From Bacteroidetes bacterium UBA1312 (GTDB lineage: Bacteria > Bacteroidota > Bacteroidia > Chitinophagales > Chitinophagaceae): DNA of 64,000 nt. Every line of letters starts with the position of its first letter. Within the stretch, counting starts at the first letter, position 1. Both the position numbers and the translations under genes were made by a program. The notes beneath the pieces were generated by a model. It was not told the origin of the DNA, ran no database searches, and worked only from the letters and a program-made list of their open reading frames with translations. The stretch is from positions 62,001 through 126,000 of the forward strand of contig DBTQ01000034.1 of the NCBI GenBank assembly GCA_002307135.1, in the 5' to 3' direction. Positions 9,756 to 17,850 of the stretch are shown one piece after another.

Positions 9756-10517
9756 ATGAATTTTGCGTTAAAAAATATTCCGGAACGTACTGCGCAACCT
9801 CGTAGTCACGGACTTACAATGGTTATGGACAAGGGCCTTTCGATAGAAGAAGTGAATAACTTCATCTCGATTGCCAAACCGTATATTGACATTGTAAAAT
9901 TGGGTTTTGGAACAGCTGCCGTTACACCCAATTTGAAACAAAAAATTGAAATTTATCAACGGCACAATATTTCGGTTTATTTCGGAGGTACACTATTTGA
10001 AGCCTTTACGATCAGAGATCAATTTGACGATTACCTGAATATAGTCCGTGAATATGGTTTAAGCCATGTAGAAGTATCTGACGGATCAATGAATATTGAG
10101 CAGTCTGTCAAATGCAATTATATAGAACGTTTGGCTAAAGAAGTTACTGTCTTTTCTGAAGTTGGCTCTAAAGATGCCACTCATATTATACCTCCTTACA
10201 AATGGATCGAATTAATGAAATCAGAATTGAATGCAGGTTCTACTTATGTAATAGCAGAAGCAAGAGAAGCAGGCAATGTAGGTATTTATAGAGGTTCCGG
10301 CGAAGTTCGTGAAGGTTTGGTACAAGAAATATTAACCCAGATACCCTACGAAAAAATCGTTTGGGAAGCTCCTCTAAAAGCCCAACAAGTTTATTTCATG
10401 GAATTATTAGGTGCAAATGTCAATCTGGGCAATATCGCACCCAATGATGTTATCCCTTTGGAAGCAACACGCATTGGGTTGCGTGGAGATACTTTTCATT
10501 TTTATCTAGACAAATAA
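9756..10517 (+). CDS. Phosphosulfolactate synthase (ComA family)
   Basis: The 253-residue TIM-barrel protein belongs to the family that adds sulfite to phosphoenolpyruvate to give phosphosulfolactate. Supporting segments are LTMVMDKGLSIEE, YIDIVKLGFGTAAV, VSDGSMNIE, FSEVGSKD and IAEAREAGNVGIY. The ATG at 9756 (MNFALKNIPERT) fits the family start; the upstream extension to 9717 would run through the promoter box. In methanogens this is the first step to coenzyme M. In Bacteroidota sulfolactate could feed cysteate and sulfonolipid synthesis, which is an inference. It is followed by a terminator, so it is probably monocistronic. Confidence 0.88.
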   Translation: MNFALKNIPERTAQPRSHGLTMVMDKGLSIEEVNNFISIAKPYIDIVKLGFGTAAVTPNLKQKIEIYQRHNISVYFGGTLFEAFTIRDQFDDYLNIVREYGLSHVEVSDGSMNIEQSVKCNYIERLAKEVTVFSEVGSKDATHIIPPYKWIELMKSELNAGSTYVIAEAREAGNVGIYRGSGEVREGLVQEILTQIPYEKIVWEAPLKAQQVYFMELLGANVNLGNIAPNDVIPLEATRIGLRGDTFHFYLDK

Positions 10518-10538
10518 TCTATTTAATAATTGACACTC

Positions 10539-10574
10539 AAAAGCGGCTGGACTCACTTACCAGTCGCTTTTTGT
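10539..10574 (+). terminator. Rho-independent terminator
   Basis: A stem of AAGCGGCTGG and CCAGTCGCTT with one mismatch and a loop of about 9 nt is followed by a short T-run. It lies 22 bp after the phosphosulfolactate synthase stop codon. Confidence 0.75.
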
Positions 10575-10606
10575 ATAAAATGCAATTAAGCTAACTTCGT
10601 CTTTCT

Positions 10607-11341
10607 ATGCGACAATTTGGTATTATCGGCTACCCACTTACACACTCCTTTTCTCCGGCTTATTTTAATGAAAAATTTGCAAGGGAGCAGATAGCAGCTA
10701 ATTACCAAGCCCTTCCTATAACTAACATTGAGCAACTACCGAATATTTTAATACAGAACCCTTTATTATGTGGATTTAATGTTACCATTCCTTATAAAAC
10801 AACCATTATACCCTATCTCCACAGCATTAGCGAAGATGCACGGCAAATAGACGCTGTTAATTGCGTAAAAATAATAGAAGGAAAAATGTATGGTTACAAT
10901 ACAGACCACATTGGCTTCACAGAAAGTTTAAGACCATTAATAAACCAACAACACTACAAAGCACTCATCCTTGGTAACGGTGGATCTGCTCAGGCAGTAA
11001 AATTTGCTTTGCAACAATTCAATATCGAATATCTGATTGTTACACGTAAAAAATCACCCCATACAATCAGCTATCAACAAGTGGATCGAAATATAATTCA
11101 ACAGCACAATTTAATCATCAATACCACACCACAGGGCATGTATCCCAACGTGGATGAATGCCCGCTAATACCATATCAATACATCGGAGCTCAACATTTA
11201 TTATTCGATCTTATTTACAATCCGGCAGAAACACTCTTTTTACGAAAAGGTAAACAACAAAATGCAGCTGTAAAAAACGGCATGGAAATGTTATTGCTGC
11301 AAGCAGAAAAAGGTTGGGAAATATGGAATCTAGTTCAATAA
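10607..11341 (+). CDS. aroE: Shikimate dehydrogenase
   Basis: The enzyme reduces 3-dehydroshikimate with NADPH in aromatic amino acid synthesis. The shikimate site THSFSPAYFN, the catalytic lysine in TIPYKTTI, and the GYNTDHIGF and YNPAETLFL motifs are present, as is a glycine-rich NADP site (ILGNGGSAQAV). The 244 residues are at the short end of the family, as is usual in Bacteroidota. It is convergent with the methyltransferase gene and overlaps it by 12 bp. Confidence 0.95.
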   Translation: MRQFGIIGYPLTHSFSPAYFNEKFAREQIAANYQALPITNIEQLPNILIQNPLLCGFNVTIPYKTTIIPYLHSISEDARQIDAVNCVKIIEGKMYGYNTDHIGFTESLRPLINQQHYKALILGNGGSAQAVKFALQQFNIEYLIVTRKKSPHTISYQQVDRNIIQQHNLIINTTPQGMYPNVDECPLIPYQYIGAQHLLFDLIYNPAETLFLRKGKQQNAAVKNGMEMLLLQAEKGWEIWNLVQ

Positions 11342-12019
11342 CTGCAACCTTGCAAGATATTGGTCATCTCCGTCTTCAAATAATATTTCAGTCTTCCAGC
11401 CCTCTTCCCTCGCTATTTTTTCTAACATTTTTTGGTCAATGTAAAGCCAAGTGAACCAATCAGTTTTCAACGTTTTATATTCATACCGACATTTTATTTC
11501 ACCGTAATATTGCCCTGTATTTGGTATCCCCTCATCATATAAGTAAGCTACATCTGAAGAATCAAATAATAGCTGACCACCAAACGAGAGCAATGTTTTG
11601 GCATGTGACAAAAAACGACGTAAACCATTAATTGATGCTGTAAGCCCAATTCCATTCATCATTAATAATAGCGTATCAAACTTTCGCCCGCAAAACTCAA
11701 AAATATCTTGTTGTAAAACGAGACTTAAGCCGCGATCTTGCATTGTTGACACTGCCAAAGGAGAAATATCTAATGCAGTAACATCAAAACCCCTATCCTG
11801 AAGCCATAATGCATGACTACCCGCTCCTGCACCAATATCCAACACGCTGCCTTTACATAACTTCAAAGCCGTCAGCTCTAATTCAGGCATCATCTCTTCA
11901 TTTCTAAAATACAGTTCAACCAGCATCTCCACTTTTGGACCATGATTGTCATGCACCCAAAGCTTATGCATTCTAATATTGTTGTGAAAATCGGCTATTG
12001 CCTGACCTAAAATATCCAT
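11330..12019 (-). CDS. Class I SAM-dependent methyltransferase
   Basis: The preferred start is ATG 12019 (MDILGQAIADFHNN), giving 229 residues; the 30-residue upstream extension overlaps the divergent promoter and is probably not translated. The SAM-binding motif I is VLDIGAGAGSHALWLQ, followed by the acidic residue in VTALDISPLAV and the motif LLLMMNGIGL. The substrate is unknown. A promoter for the divergent fluoride transporter lies about 55 bp upstream. Confidence 0.85.
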   Translation of the reverse strand: MDILGQAIADFHNNIRMHKLWVHDNHGPKVEMLVELYFRNEEMMPELELTALKLCKGSVLDIGAGAGSHALWLQDRGFDVTALDISPLAVSTMQDRGLSLVLQQDIFEFCGRKFDTLLLMMNGIGLTASINGLRRFLSHAKTLLSFGGQLLFDSSDVAYLYDEGIPNTGQYYGEIKCRYEYKTLKTDWFTWLYIDQKMLEKIAREEGWKTEILFEDGDDQYLARLQLLN

Positions 12020-12074
12020 GATTCCTCTGTTTGAAGGTATTATTGAGGTCTGCAAGTTATAAAATGAACATCGC

Positions 12075-12102
12075 TTGTAGTACCCAAATATTATTATCTT
12101 TG
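12075..12102 (+). promoter_or_regulatory. Promoter of the fluoride riboswitch-clcF unit
   Basis: A TTG at 12075-12077 and an exact TATCTTTG -7 box at 12095-12102 are 17 bp apart. Transcription would start near 12109, just ahead of the aptamer. Confidence 0.75.
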
Positions 12103-12117
12103 TGATCATTCGAAAAA

Positions 12118-12167
12118 AGGAAATGGTGTCTTCCTAATTGAACCGCCCTAAGAAGCTGATGGCGCCT
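12118..12167 (+). ncRNA. Fluoride riboswitch (crcB motif) aptamer
   Basis: The parts of the fluoride aptamer are all present. P1 is AGGAA (12118-12122) with TTCCT (12131-12135). The P1 loop ATGGTGTC contains GGTGTC (12125-12130), which can pair with GGCGCC (12161-12166) to form the pseudoknot with two G-U pairs. The conserved AACCGCC (12141-12147) and CTGATGGCGCCT segments follow. The P3 hairpin is short. The next gene is a CLC-type fluoride exporter, the expected partner, which makes the call strong. Confidence 0.9.
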
Positions 12168-12196
12168 GATTATAAATGTAACCTCATTTAATCAGG
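12165..12196 (+). promoter_or_regulatory. Expression-platform hairpin of the fluoride riboswitch
   Basis: A perfect 8-bp stem pairs CCTGATTA (12165-12172) with TAATCAGG (12189-12196). Its 5' arm uses the last two C residues of the aptamer pseudoknot, and its 3' arm ends 6 bp before the ATG at 12203. Fluoride binding and this hairpin should exclude each other, so the likely mode is translational control: the hairpin masks the start region without fluoride and opens with it. Confidence 0.65.
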
Positions 12197-12202
12197 GTAA
12201 GT

Positions 12203-13510
12203 ATGTCAATAAAAAAAAGAAAATCTTTGGATATAAAATTTAAGCTTCAAATACAGGCTTTTTTCAGACGCTATCCAGCAACAGTATATATAATCAAATG
12301 GCTACTTATTAGTACAGTAGTTAGTATTTGTGTCGGTTCGTCTTCGGCAGTTTTTTTAAAATCATTAGATTGGGTAACCAACTATAGAGAGCGTCATTTA
12401 TGGTTAATTTCATTCTTACCTATCGCAGGATTGTCTATTGGATTGTTGTACCAGTATTTAGGAAAAGACATTGAAGCTGGCAATAATTTGCTTATCGATA
12501 CTATTCACAACCCTAAAGAAATTATTCCTTTCCGCATGGCTCCGTTTGTATATATAGGTACCATGGCTACACATTTATTCGGAGGTTCGGCAGGCCGAGA
12601 GGGTACTGCACTACAAATGGCAGGTGCTATTGCCGATCAATTCAGTAAGCCTTTTCGATTAAACGAAAGTGAAAGAAAAATACTCATCATTGCGGCCATA
12701 GCTGCCGGATTTGGTTCAGTTTTTGGCACACCACTTGCAGGAGCCATTTTTGGCTTAGAAGTTTTTCTGATTGGTAAAATAAAATACGATGCCATATTTC
12801 CGGCATTTGCATCAGCTATTATTGCAGACTTAGTCACCAAATTTTGGCAGGTTATTCATACACATTATCATATAGACTTCATTCCACAAATTTCCTTTCA
12901 GAATATCTTTTTTGCTATTCTTGCCGGGATTACTTTTGGATTGTGTGCCGCAACATTCAGCAAAACCATTCATTATACGAGCTCTATTTTCAAAACAAAA
13001 ATTAAATATGCTCCGTTTCGTCCATTGATTGGCGGTATTATAGTCGCACTTGCCGTTGGTGCTATTGGTACAAGTAAATACATCGGATTAGGCATTCCGA
13101 CTATTGTTTCATCATTTAATGAACAACTCCCTGTTTATGTATTTGTATTAAAAATGGCCTTTACTATTCTAACGCTGGCTGCAGGATTTAAAGGAGGAGA
13201 AGTAACACCCTTGTTTTTTATTGGTGCAACTTTAGGAAGCGCTTTATCTTTTGTCATCCCTTTACCTAGCGCGCTTTTGGCAGGCATGGGGTTTGTGGCC
13301 GTATTTGCAGGAGCTACCAACACACCTTTAGCTTGTAGCCTTATGGCGATGGAATTATTTGGCAGTGAATGCGGTGTATATGTGGCAATAGCATGTGTTG
13401 TTTCCTATTTATTGTCGGGTCATAATAGTGTTTATGGTAAGCAAATGGTTGGCGAAGCAAAGCACGAAAAATTTACAGATTATGTTGGCAAAAGAGTAAA
13501 TGAGCTTTAG
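12203..13510 (+). CDS. CLC-F type fluoride/proton antiporter
   Basis: The 435-residue membrane protein of the CLC family has about 10-12 helices. The GSAGREGTALQMAGA segment has the gating glutamate in a GREGT context, and the first selectivity loop reads EAGNNLLID in place of the GSGIP of chloride CLCs. Both features point to the fluoride-specific CLC-F branch, which exports fluoride in exchange for protons. The fluoride riboswitch directly upstream supports this independently. The ATG at 12203 follows a GGGTAAGT stretch. Regulation is expected to be by cytoplasmic fluoride through the leader. Confidence 0.92.
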   Translation: MSIKKRKSLDIKFKLQIQAFFRRYPATVYIIKWLLISTVVSICVGSSSAVFLKSLDWVTNYRERHLWLISFLPIAGLSIGLLYQYLGKDIEAGNNLLIDTIHNPKEIIPFRMAPFVYIGTMATHLFGGSAGREGTALQMAGAIADQFSKPFRLNESERKILIIAAIAAGFGSVFGTPLAGAIFGLEVFLIGKIKYDAIFPAFASAIIADLVTKFWQVIHTHYHIDFIPQISFQNIFFAILAGITFGLCAATFSKTIHYTSSIFKTKIKYAPFRPLIGGIIVALAVGAIGTSKYIGLGIPTIVSSFNEQLPVYVFVLKMAFTILTLAAGFKGGEVTPLFFIGATLGSALSFVIPLPSALLAGMGFVAVFAGATNTPLACSLMAMELFGSECGVYVAIACVVSYLLSGHNSVYGKQMVGEAKHEKFTDYVGKRVNEL

Positions 13511-13641
13511 ACTACAAAAATAAATCGATGGAATTTGCAGCGTATCTAAGCTTTATTACATTAAACAATGCTGAATAATAGCCATCTCAATTTCAAAAAA
13601 TCCTTGATGTTTTACAAACACATCTTGAGCTTATTTAAAAA

Positions 13642-13670
13642 AAGAGCCATTCGCTAAGCGAATGGCTCTT
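13642..13670 (-). terminator. Terminator between clcF and the small-peptide unit (works on both strands)
   Basis: A 13-bp perfect stem, AAGAGCCATTCGC with GCGAATGGCTCTT, and a 3-nt loop is flanked by A-runs and T-runs on both sides. It can end clcF transcription on the plus strand and the 17-aa peptide transcript on the minus strand. Confidence 0.9.
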
Positions 13671-13690
13671 TTTTTGTTCCGTCGGTCAGC

Positions 13691-13744
13691 TTATAGACCC
13701 AAAAGACCCAAAAGGGTGTGCAGCAAGCTAGTGATTACGCTCAT
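13691..13744 (-). CDS. 17-aa hydrophobic peptide in its own transcription unit
   Basis: ATG 13744 to TAA 13691 encodes MSVITSLLHTLLGLLGL, a strongly hydrophobic, leucine-rich peptide that could form one short amphipathic or membrane helix. It lies about 80 nt downstream of a textbook Bacteroidota promoter and 20 bp before a strong terminator, so the transcript would be about 180 nt. Nothing larger is encoded there. It resembles small membrane-active peptides such as type I toxins only in character; no homology is claimed. The peptide could also be chance within a non-coding RNA. Confidence 0.5.
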   Translation of the reverse strand: MSVITSLLHTLLGLLGL

Positions 13745-13745
13745 C

Positions 13746-13825
13746 TTTTAAAATTTTATCGGTTATTGGTTATACCTACTCTTTTCTTACGGTTTTCGGT
13801 TACTCCGTTTCATTTTATATTGGTA
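13746..13825 (-). repeat. Leader repeat, copy A (upstream of the 17-aa peptide)
   Basis: This AT-rich leader aligns along about 75 bp with 14215-14292, in the same orientation, with shared blocks such as GGTTATT, TACCT, GTTTC and TTATATT on the plus strand. It forms the 5' untranslated region of the peptide transcript. Confidence 0.6.
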
Positions 13826-13828
13826 GAG

Positions 13829-13859
13829 CAAACTTAAGTGTTAGTATTTGCATTTCAAA
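13829..13859 (-). promoter_or_regulatory. Consensus promoter of the 17-aa peptide transcript
   Basis: On the minus strand TTTG (13856-13859) is separated by exactly 19 bp from TAAGTTTG (13829-13836), a full match to TTTG-N19-TAnnTTTG. The expected start of transcription is near 13822. Confidence 0.85.
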
Positions 13860-14186
13860 ATTATTTGAAATTTTTTATTTTAATTTAAAATTAAATAACA
13901 TGTGATTTAATAAATATTTTAAGACTATTGGATAGCACTAATATTTGATAAGGAGCCTCATTACTCAAATTTATTGTGAACAAATATCAATATAACAATT
14001 TATAAATGAACAACAAAAATAAAACAATTAATATTTATTAGAATTAAAAAACATTTGAAAAAATACATTTTTACAGAAATAAAAAATGACAAATTATTAA
14101 GTATAAATTATAAAATGACAAATATACATATAAATATTTTATTAACTATACTTGGTTTAAACAATACTACACTTCTATAAAAGAGT

Positions 14187-14292
14187 GAACTAAAAAATGA
14201 TCGAATTAATCATTTTTTTAAATTTTAGTGGTTATTCGTATTACCTGCTGGTTTCTCACTGTTTCTAGTTGCTCCACCTTATATTATACAAG
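14187..14292 (-). repeat. Leader repeat, copy B, ending in a hairpin
   Basis: A diverged copy of leader A (14215-14292). On the minus strand it runs into an AAAAAATGAT / ATCATTTTTT hairpin (about 14194-14218) in place of a peptide gene. Its upstream -7 position reads GATACTTG, two mismatches from consensus, so this copy is probably decayed or weak. Between copies A and B (13860-14186) only AT-rich sequence is seen, with no gene. Confidence 0.5.
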
Positions 14293-14364
14293 TATCAATT
14301 TTCGTATTTAAAAATAGGTACGCACAAATTATTTATATTCATGGTGTTTGTTTAGGAATCGCAA

Positions 14365-14404
14365 TAAAAATGGCAGTCACTTGAATGTGACTGCCATTTT
14401 TATT
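14365..14404 (-). terminator. clpP terminator
   Basis: The stem AATGGCAGTCAC / GTGACTGCCATT with a 6-nt loop and A- and T-runs on either side lies 20 bp after the clpP stop. Confidence 0.9.
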
Positions 14405-14423
14405 ACTCAAATTGAAGATCTTT

Positions 14424-15131
14424 TTATTTAGTTTCTTCGATTTTTTTGCGAGGATTACGCTCTAAAACTTCGTCCACCATGCCATAATCCTTAGCTTCTT
14501 TTGCTGTCATCCAATAATCGCGGTCACTATCTCTTTCAACTTTTGCAAATTTTTGTCCACTATGCTCAGCAATAATTTCATAGAGCTCCTTTTTCAATTT
14601 GCCTATTTCACGTGCCGTGATTTCAATATCACTAGCCTGACCTTCTGCTCCACCTAGTGGTTGATGTATCATCACTCTACTGTGTTTGAGTGCAGTACGT
14701 TTACCTTTAGTACCTGCACACATTAACACTGCAGCCATAGATGCCGCAATACCCGTACAAATAGTCGATACATCAGGATTGATGATTTGCATAGTGTCGT
14801 AGATACCCAAACCTGCATATACACTGCCCCCTGGGCTATTGAGGTACATCTGGATGTCGCGATTACGATCTGTGCTTTCTAGAAATAGCATTTGAGCGGT
14901 AACAATATTGGCAACATAATCATTGATACCCTCTCCTAAAAAGATAATCCGATCCATCATCAAGCGGGAGAAAACGTCCATAGATGCCACATTCATTGGG
15001 CGTTCTTCAATAATGTAAGGTGTAAGATTAGTAGGCATTTTGGCATTCATTGCCGATGTATAGCTATCAACAGTAAGACTACTGATACCGTGATGTTTGA
15101 TAGCATACTTGCGAAATTCGTTCGAATTCAT
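14424..15131 (-). CDS. clpP: ATP-dependent Clp protease proteolytic subunit
   Basis: Serine peptidase that forms the tetradecameric chamber used with ClpX or ClpC. The catalytic triad is visible: Ser in GIAASMAAVL, His in RVMIHQPLGG and Asp in VERDSDRDYWM. The 235-residue length includes an N-terminal extension of about 35 residues before the conserved region (VASMDVFSRLMMDRIIFLGEGI), as is usual in Bacteroidota, so ATG 15131 is kept. It is monocistronic with a strong terminator. Confidence 0.96.
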   Translation of the reverse strand: MNSNEFRKYAIKHHGISSLTVDSYTSAMNAKMPTNLTPYIIEERPMNVASMDVFSRLMMDRIIFLGEGINDYVANIVTAQMLFLESTDRNRDIQMYLNSPGGSVYAGLGIYDTMQIINPDVSTICTGIAASMAAVLMCAGTKGKRTALKHSRVMIHQPLGGAEGQASDIEITAREIGKLKKELYEIIAEHSGQKFAKVERDSDRDYWMTAKEAKDYGMVDEVLERNPRKKIEETK

Positions 15132-15249
15132 GTTTGTTTATTTTATGGAGTTAAAATATTGTACTAATACTAAGATATAGCAACTTATGAGCCAAAACAA
15201 AAATAATGCCATTACGGCAAAAGTTGAACCCAATATGTCAGTTTTGAGC

Positions 15250-16131
15250 CTATTCGCTCGCCTTTTTCAACAGTTCCTTTTCTTCAGCCGTAAGTCCATC
15301 GTAGCCTTTCTGATTAATTTTATCAAGTAGCTGGTCTATCTTTTGTTGTGATGTTACCACCTTACTTGAACCGTTTGCCTGAAGCACAGCATTACGATTT
15401 CGATGTTTATTGATTTGTTCACTAGGAGTAAGTGCAGTATCCATCTTATCATAAAAACGATATACCCATTCGCCGGGCTTATAACCTGCTTGCAAAATTT
15501 TTATATAGACAAATCCCATAAAAGCACCAGCCAATAACATTGTTATCGAAGCTATATTCATAGCTGTATTGAGTAACATAAGCGCAACAAAAAGTGCCGC
15601 TAAAAACATTAATGGAATGCTGAAATAATCACTAAGATACACCCTATACTTGGGAGACAAGGTAATGGCAGCAGCCATTAATGCCATAATTCCCGCCTGT
15701 GCGCCCATTACCAATGTGCCAACAGGCAGCAATGCCATTGGTATCAATTGAACTCCTGCAAATGCTAGACCACCCAATATAATTCCATAAACAAAGAGAG
15801 GAATGATTTGTTTGTATCCTATTAATGATTGCACGACACTACCAAAACAATAAAGCCAAAGCATATTGCTCAGCCATTCCCAAAAACCCCTATGACACCA
15901 ACCGTAACTCAAAACAGTCCACCACCGTTCCTTTATGACCGCAAGATTCGCAATACCTATATAGTCAAAGGTAAGCTCATGAGCTCGAGGTATTGGTACA
16001 GCGTAAATAATAAGTGTTATCCATACCAATTTAACAGCAACAAAACCTACACCATTGGCAGCCACCAATTGTATAACTGCATTACGATTATAGGTCGGAA
16101 TTTGAAATTTGCGAAAGCCTTGTTTCCCCAT
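15250..16131 (-). CDS. Catalytically inactive rhomboid-family membrane protein
   Basis: The 293-residue protein has the rhomboid fold with about six membrane helices and a cytosolic C-terminal tail of about 80 residues rich in charged residues. The usual GASG active-site serine motif is replaced by GAQAGIMAL, and the catalytic histidine region (AHLGG in the neighbour) reads ASITMLLAG, so both catalytic residues are missing. It is therefore a pseudo-rhomboid. ATG 16131 lies 11 bp after the stop of the active rhomboid gene and is preferred to 16176, which would overlap it. The two are likely co-expressed. Confidence 0.82.
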   Translation of the reverse strand: MGKQGFRKFQIPTYNRNAVIQLVAANGVGFVAVKLVWITLIIYAVPIPRAHELTFDYIGIANLAVIKERWWTVLSYGWCHRGFWEWLSNMLWLYCFGSVVQSLIGYKQIIPLFVYGIILGGLAFAGVQLIPMALLPVGTLVMGAQAGIMALMAAAITLSPKYRVYLSDYFSIPLMFLAALFVALMLLNTAMNIASITMLLAGAFMGFVYIKILQAGYKPGEWVYRFYDKMDTALTPSEQINKHRNRNAVLQANGSSKVVTSQQKIDQLLDKINQKGYDGLTAEEKELLKKASE

Positions 16132-16142
16132 GCTGAGTAAGT

Positions 16143-17006
16143 TTAAAAAAATGATTTTCTGTTTTTTGCATTCCAATATTTTAGCAAAAAGAAGCCAAAC
16201 AACATTCCACCCAAATGTGCGAAATGGGCAACATTATCGCCCGCTGAATTACTGACTCCAGAATACAGTTCGAACAAAGCATAAAGTGTGACAAAGTATT
16301 TAGCCTTCAAAGGAAACAAGAAATATATATACAACTCCGTATTAGGGAACAGGTAACCAAATGCAAATAATAACCCAAATACTGCTCCTGATGCGCCAAC
16401 CGTTGCTTCATTGAGTATTCCATTAAAAAAATATTGACCATCTGGTGTGGCACCACCATGCAAATATTGATTGACAAGCATAGTGGATTGATTCACAAAG
16501 GCTGGATTAAAAGGATTATGTTCCCAATTTTGCAAGAAATAATTGAGGTATGCATCCGGATGGTTGTTGTTGACATGCTGTGCTAAAAATTGAGCAAAAT
16601 GATCAACAGTAGGGTTCTGTTGATAGACAAGAAATGCTTTTTCAATTGCACCATATTCAAAACCCAGAATACCTAGATGACAAAGGGCACCTCCTAGCCC
16701 ACAAACAAGATAAAATATCAAAAAACGCTTGGCTCCCCATATATTTTCAAGAATACTGCCAAACATCCAAAGTGCAAACATATTAGACAATAAATGCGTC
16801 AAATTACCATGCATAAACATGTGTGTGAGTAACTGCCAAACTCTAAAGTAATGTGAGCTCCAATAATGTAATCCTAGATAATTAGATAAGTTGATACCCC
16901 GTGATTCCAACACACTATCAATCAACAACATGATTGAATTAATGATTAGTAAATTTTTGACGACCGTAGGTAAAACCTGAAATCTCTGAGGCCTGAATTC
17001 TGTCAT
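16143..17006 (-). CDS. Rhomboid family intramembrane serine protease
   Basis: The 287-residue protein cleaves transmembrane segments of membrane proteins. It has the catalytic serine in TVGASGAVFGLLF, the catalytic histidine in NVAHFAHLGGMLFGF and the HMFMHGNLTHLLSNMFALW helix typical of active rhomboids. An insert of about 75 residues between helices 3 and 4 (from AIEKAFLVYQQNP to the NGILNEAT stretch) is unusual. It is the first gene of a pair with the inactive rhomboid downstream. Confidence 0.93.
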   Translation of the reverse strand: MTEFRPQRFQVLPTVVKNLLIINSIMLLIDSVLESRGINLSNYLGLHYWSSHYFRVWQLLTHMFMHGNLTHLLSNMFALWMFGSILENIWGAKRFLIFYLVCGLGGALCHLGILGFEYGAIEKAFLVYQQNPTVDHFAQFLAQHVNNNHPDAYLNYFLQNWEHNPFNPAFVNQSTMLVNQYLHGGATPDGQYFFNGILNEATVGASGAVFGLLFAFGYLFPNTELYIYFLFPLKAKYFVTLYALFELYSGVSNSAGDNVAHFAHLGGMLFGFFLLKYWNAKNRKSFF

Positions 17007-17232
17007 ATTTATTTTTAATTTTTCTTGCCCAATTAAAGTATGCTAACTCAGCAAATCTATTTAATTGATCGCCCAAAATTACGGTATAACAGAACTAATA
17101 ATTAAAGCAAATACAGAAGAAAGCCATAAAATTTGAAAACTAGCATTATTAAGTACACAATTAGACATTCTTGCGCATAAAGGTCAACATTAATCGTACT
17201 TTTACCCTCTAAAAACAGATTTTATAGTCGAT

Positions 17233-17802
17233 ATGCAATCCATAATAATATTTGCGTCAGGTAGAGGATCCAATGCAGAAGCAATTATACAATATTTTAA
17301 AAAAACAGGAACAGCAAAAGTTTCTTTAATCGTTTGTAATAATCCGAACGCAGGTGTCATTAATATTGCTGAGCAATATGATATTCCATTTTTATTGGTT
17401 GACAAACAAACATTTAAAGAGCGACTATTCGTTGTACAAATTCAAGAATACAAACCTTCCCTAATTGTCCTTGCCGGGTTTTTATGGAAAATCCCTGATA
17501 TATTAATTACAGCTTTTTCAGGTAAAATAATAAATATACATCCTTCTCTTTTACCAAAGTATGGTGGCAAAGGTATGTATGGACATCATGTACATGATGC
17601 AGTTATTACTTCTGGTGAAAAAGAATCTGGCATTACGATACACTATGTCAATGAACATTACGACGAAGGAAATCATATTCTTCAAGCGCATTGTTCAATA
17701 CACGAAGGTGATAATGCTGAAACTCTAGCCAAACGAATCGGTCTTTTGGAACATGCTTTTTTTGCTAAAACAATAGAATACCTTCTGACAAACAATAACT
17801 AA
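17233..17802 (+). CDS. purN: Phosphoribosylglycinamide formyltransferase
   Basis: Transfers formyl from 10-formyl-THF to GAR in purine synthesis. The N-terminal FASGRGSNAEAI phosphate loop, the NIHPSLLPKYGGKGMYG formyl-folate site with its Asn and His, and the EHYDEGN aspartate are all present. The length of 189 residues is normal. It is followed 48 bp later by porZ on the same strand. Confidence 0.95.
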   Translation: MQSIIIFASGRGSNAEAIIQYFKKTGTAKVSLIVCNNPNAGVINIAEQYDIPFLLVDKQTFKERLFVVQIQEYKPSLIVLAGFLWKIPDILITAFSGKIINIHPSLLPKYGGKGMYGHHVHDAVITSGEKESGITIHYVNEHYDEGNHILQAHCSIHEGDNAETLAKRIGLLEHAFFAKTIEYLLTNNN

Positions 17803-17850
17803 AGACTAATCTGCGTTTTTAAATATATTTGATCAACGTTTTATCATCTT

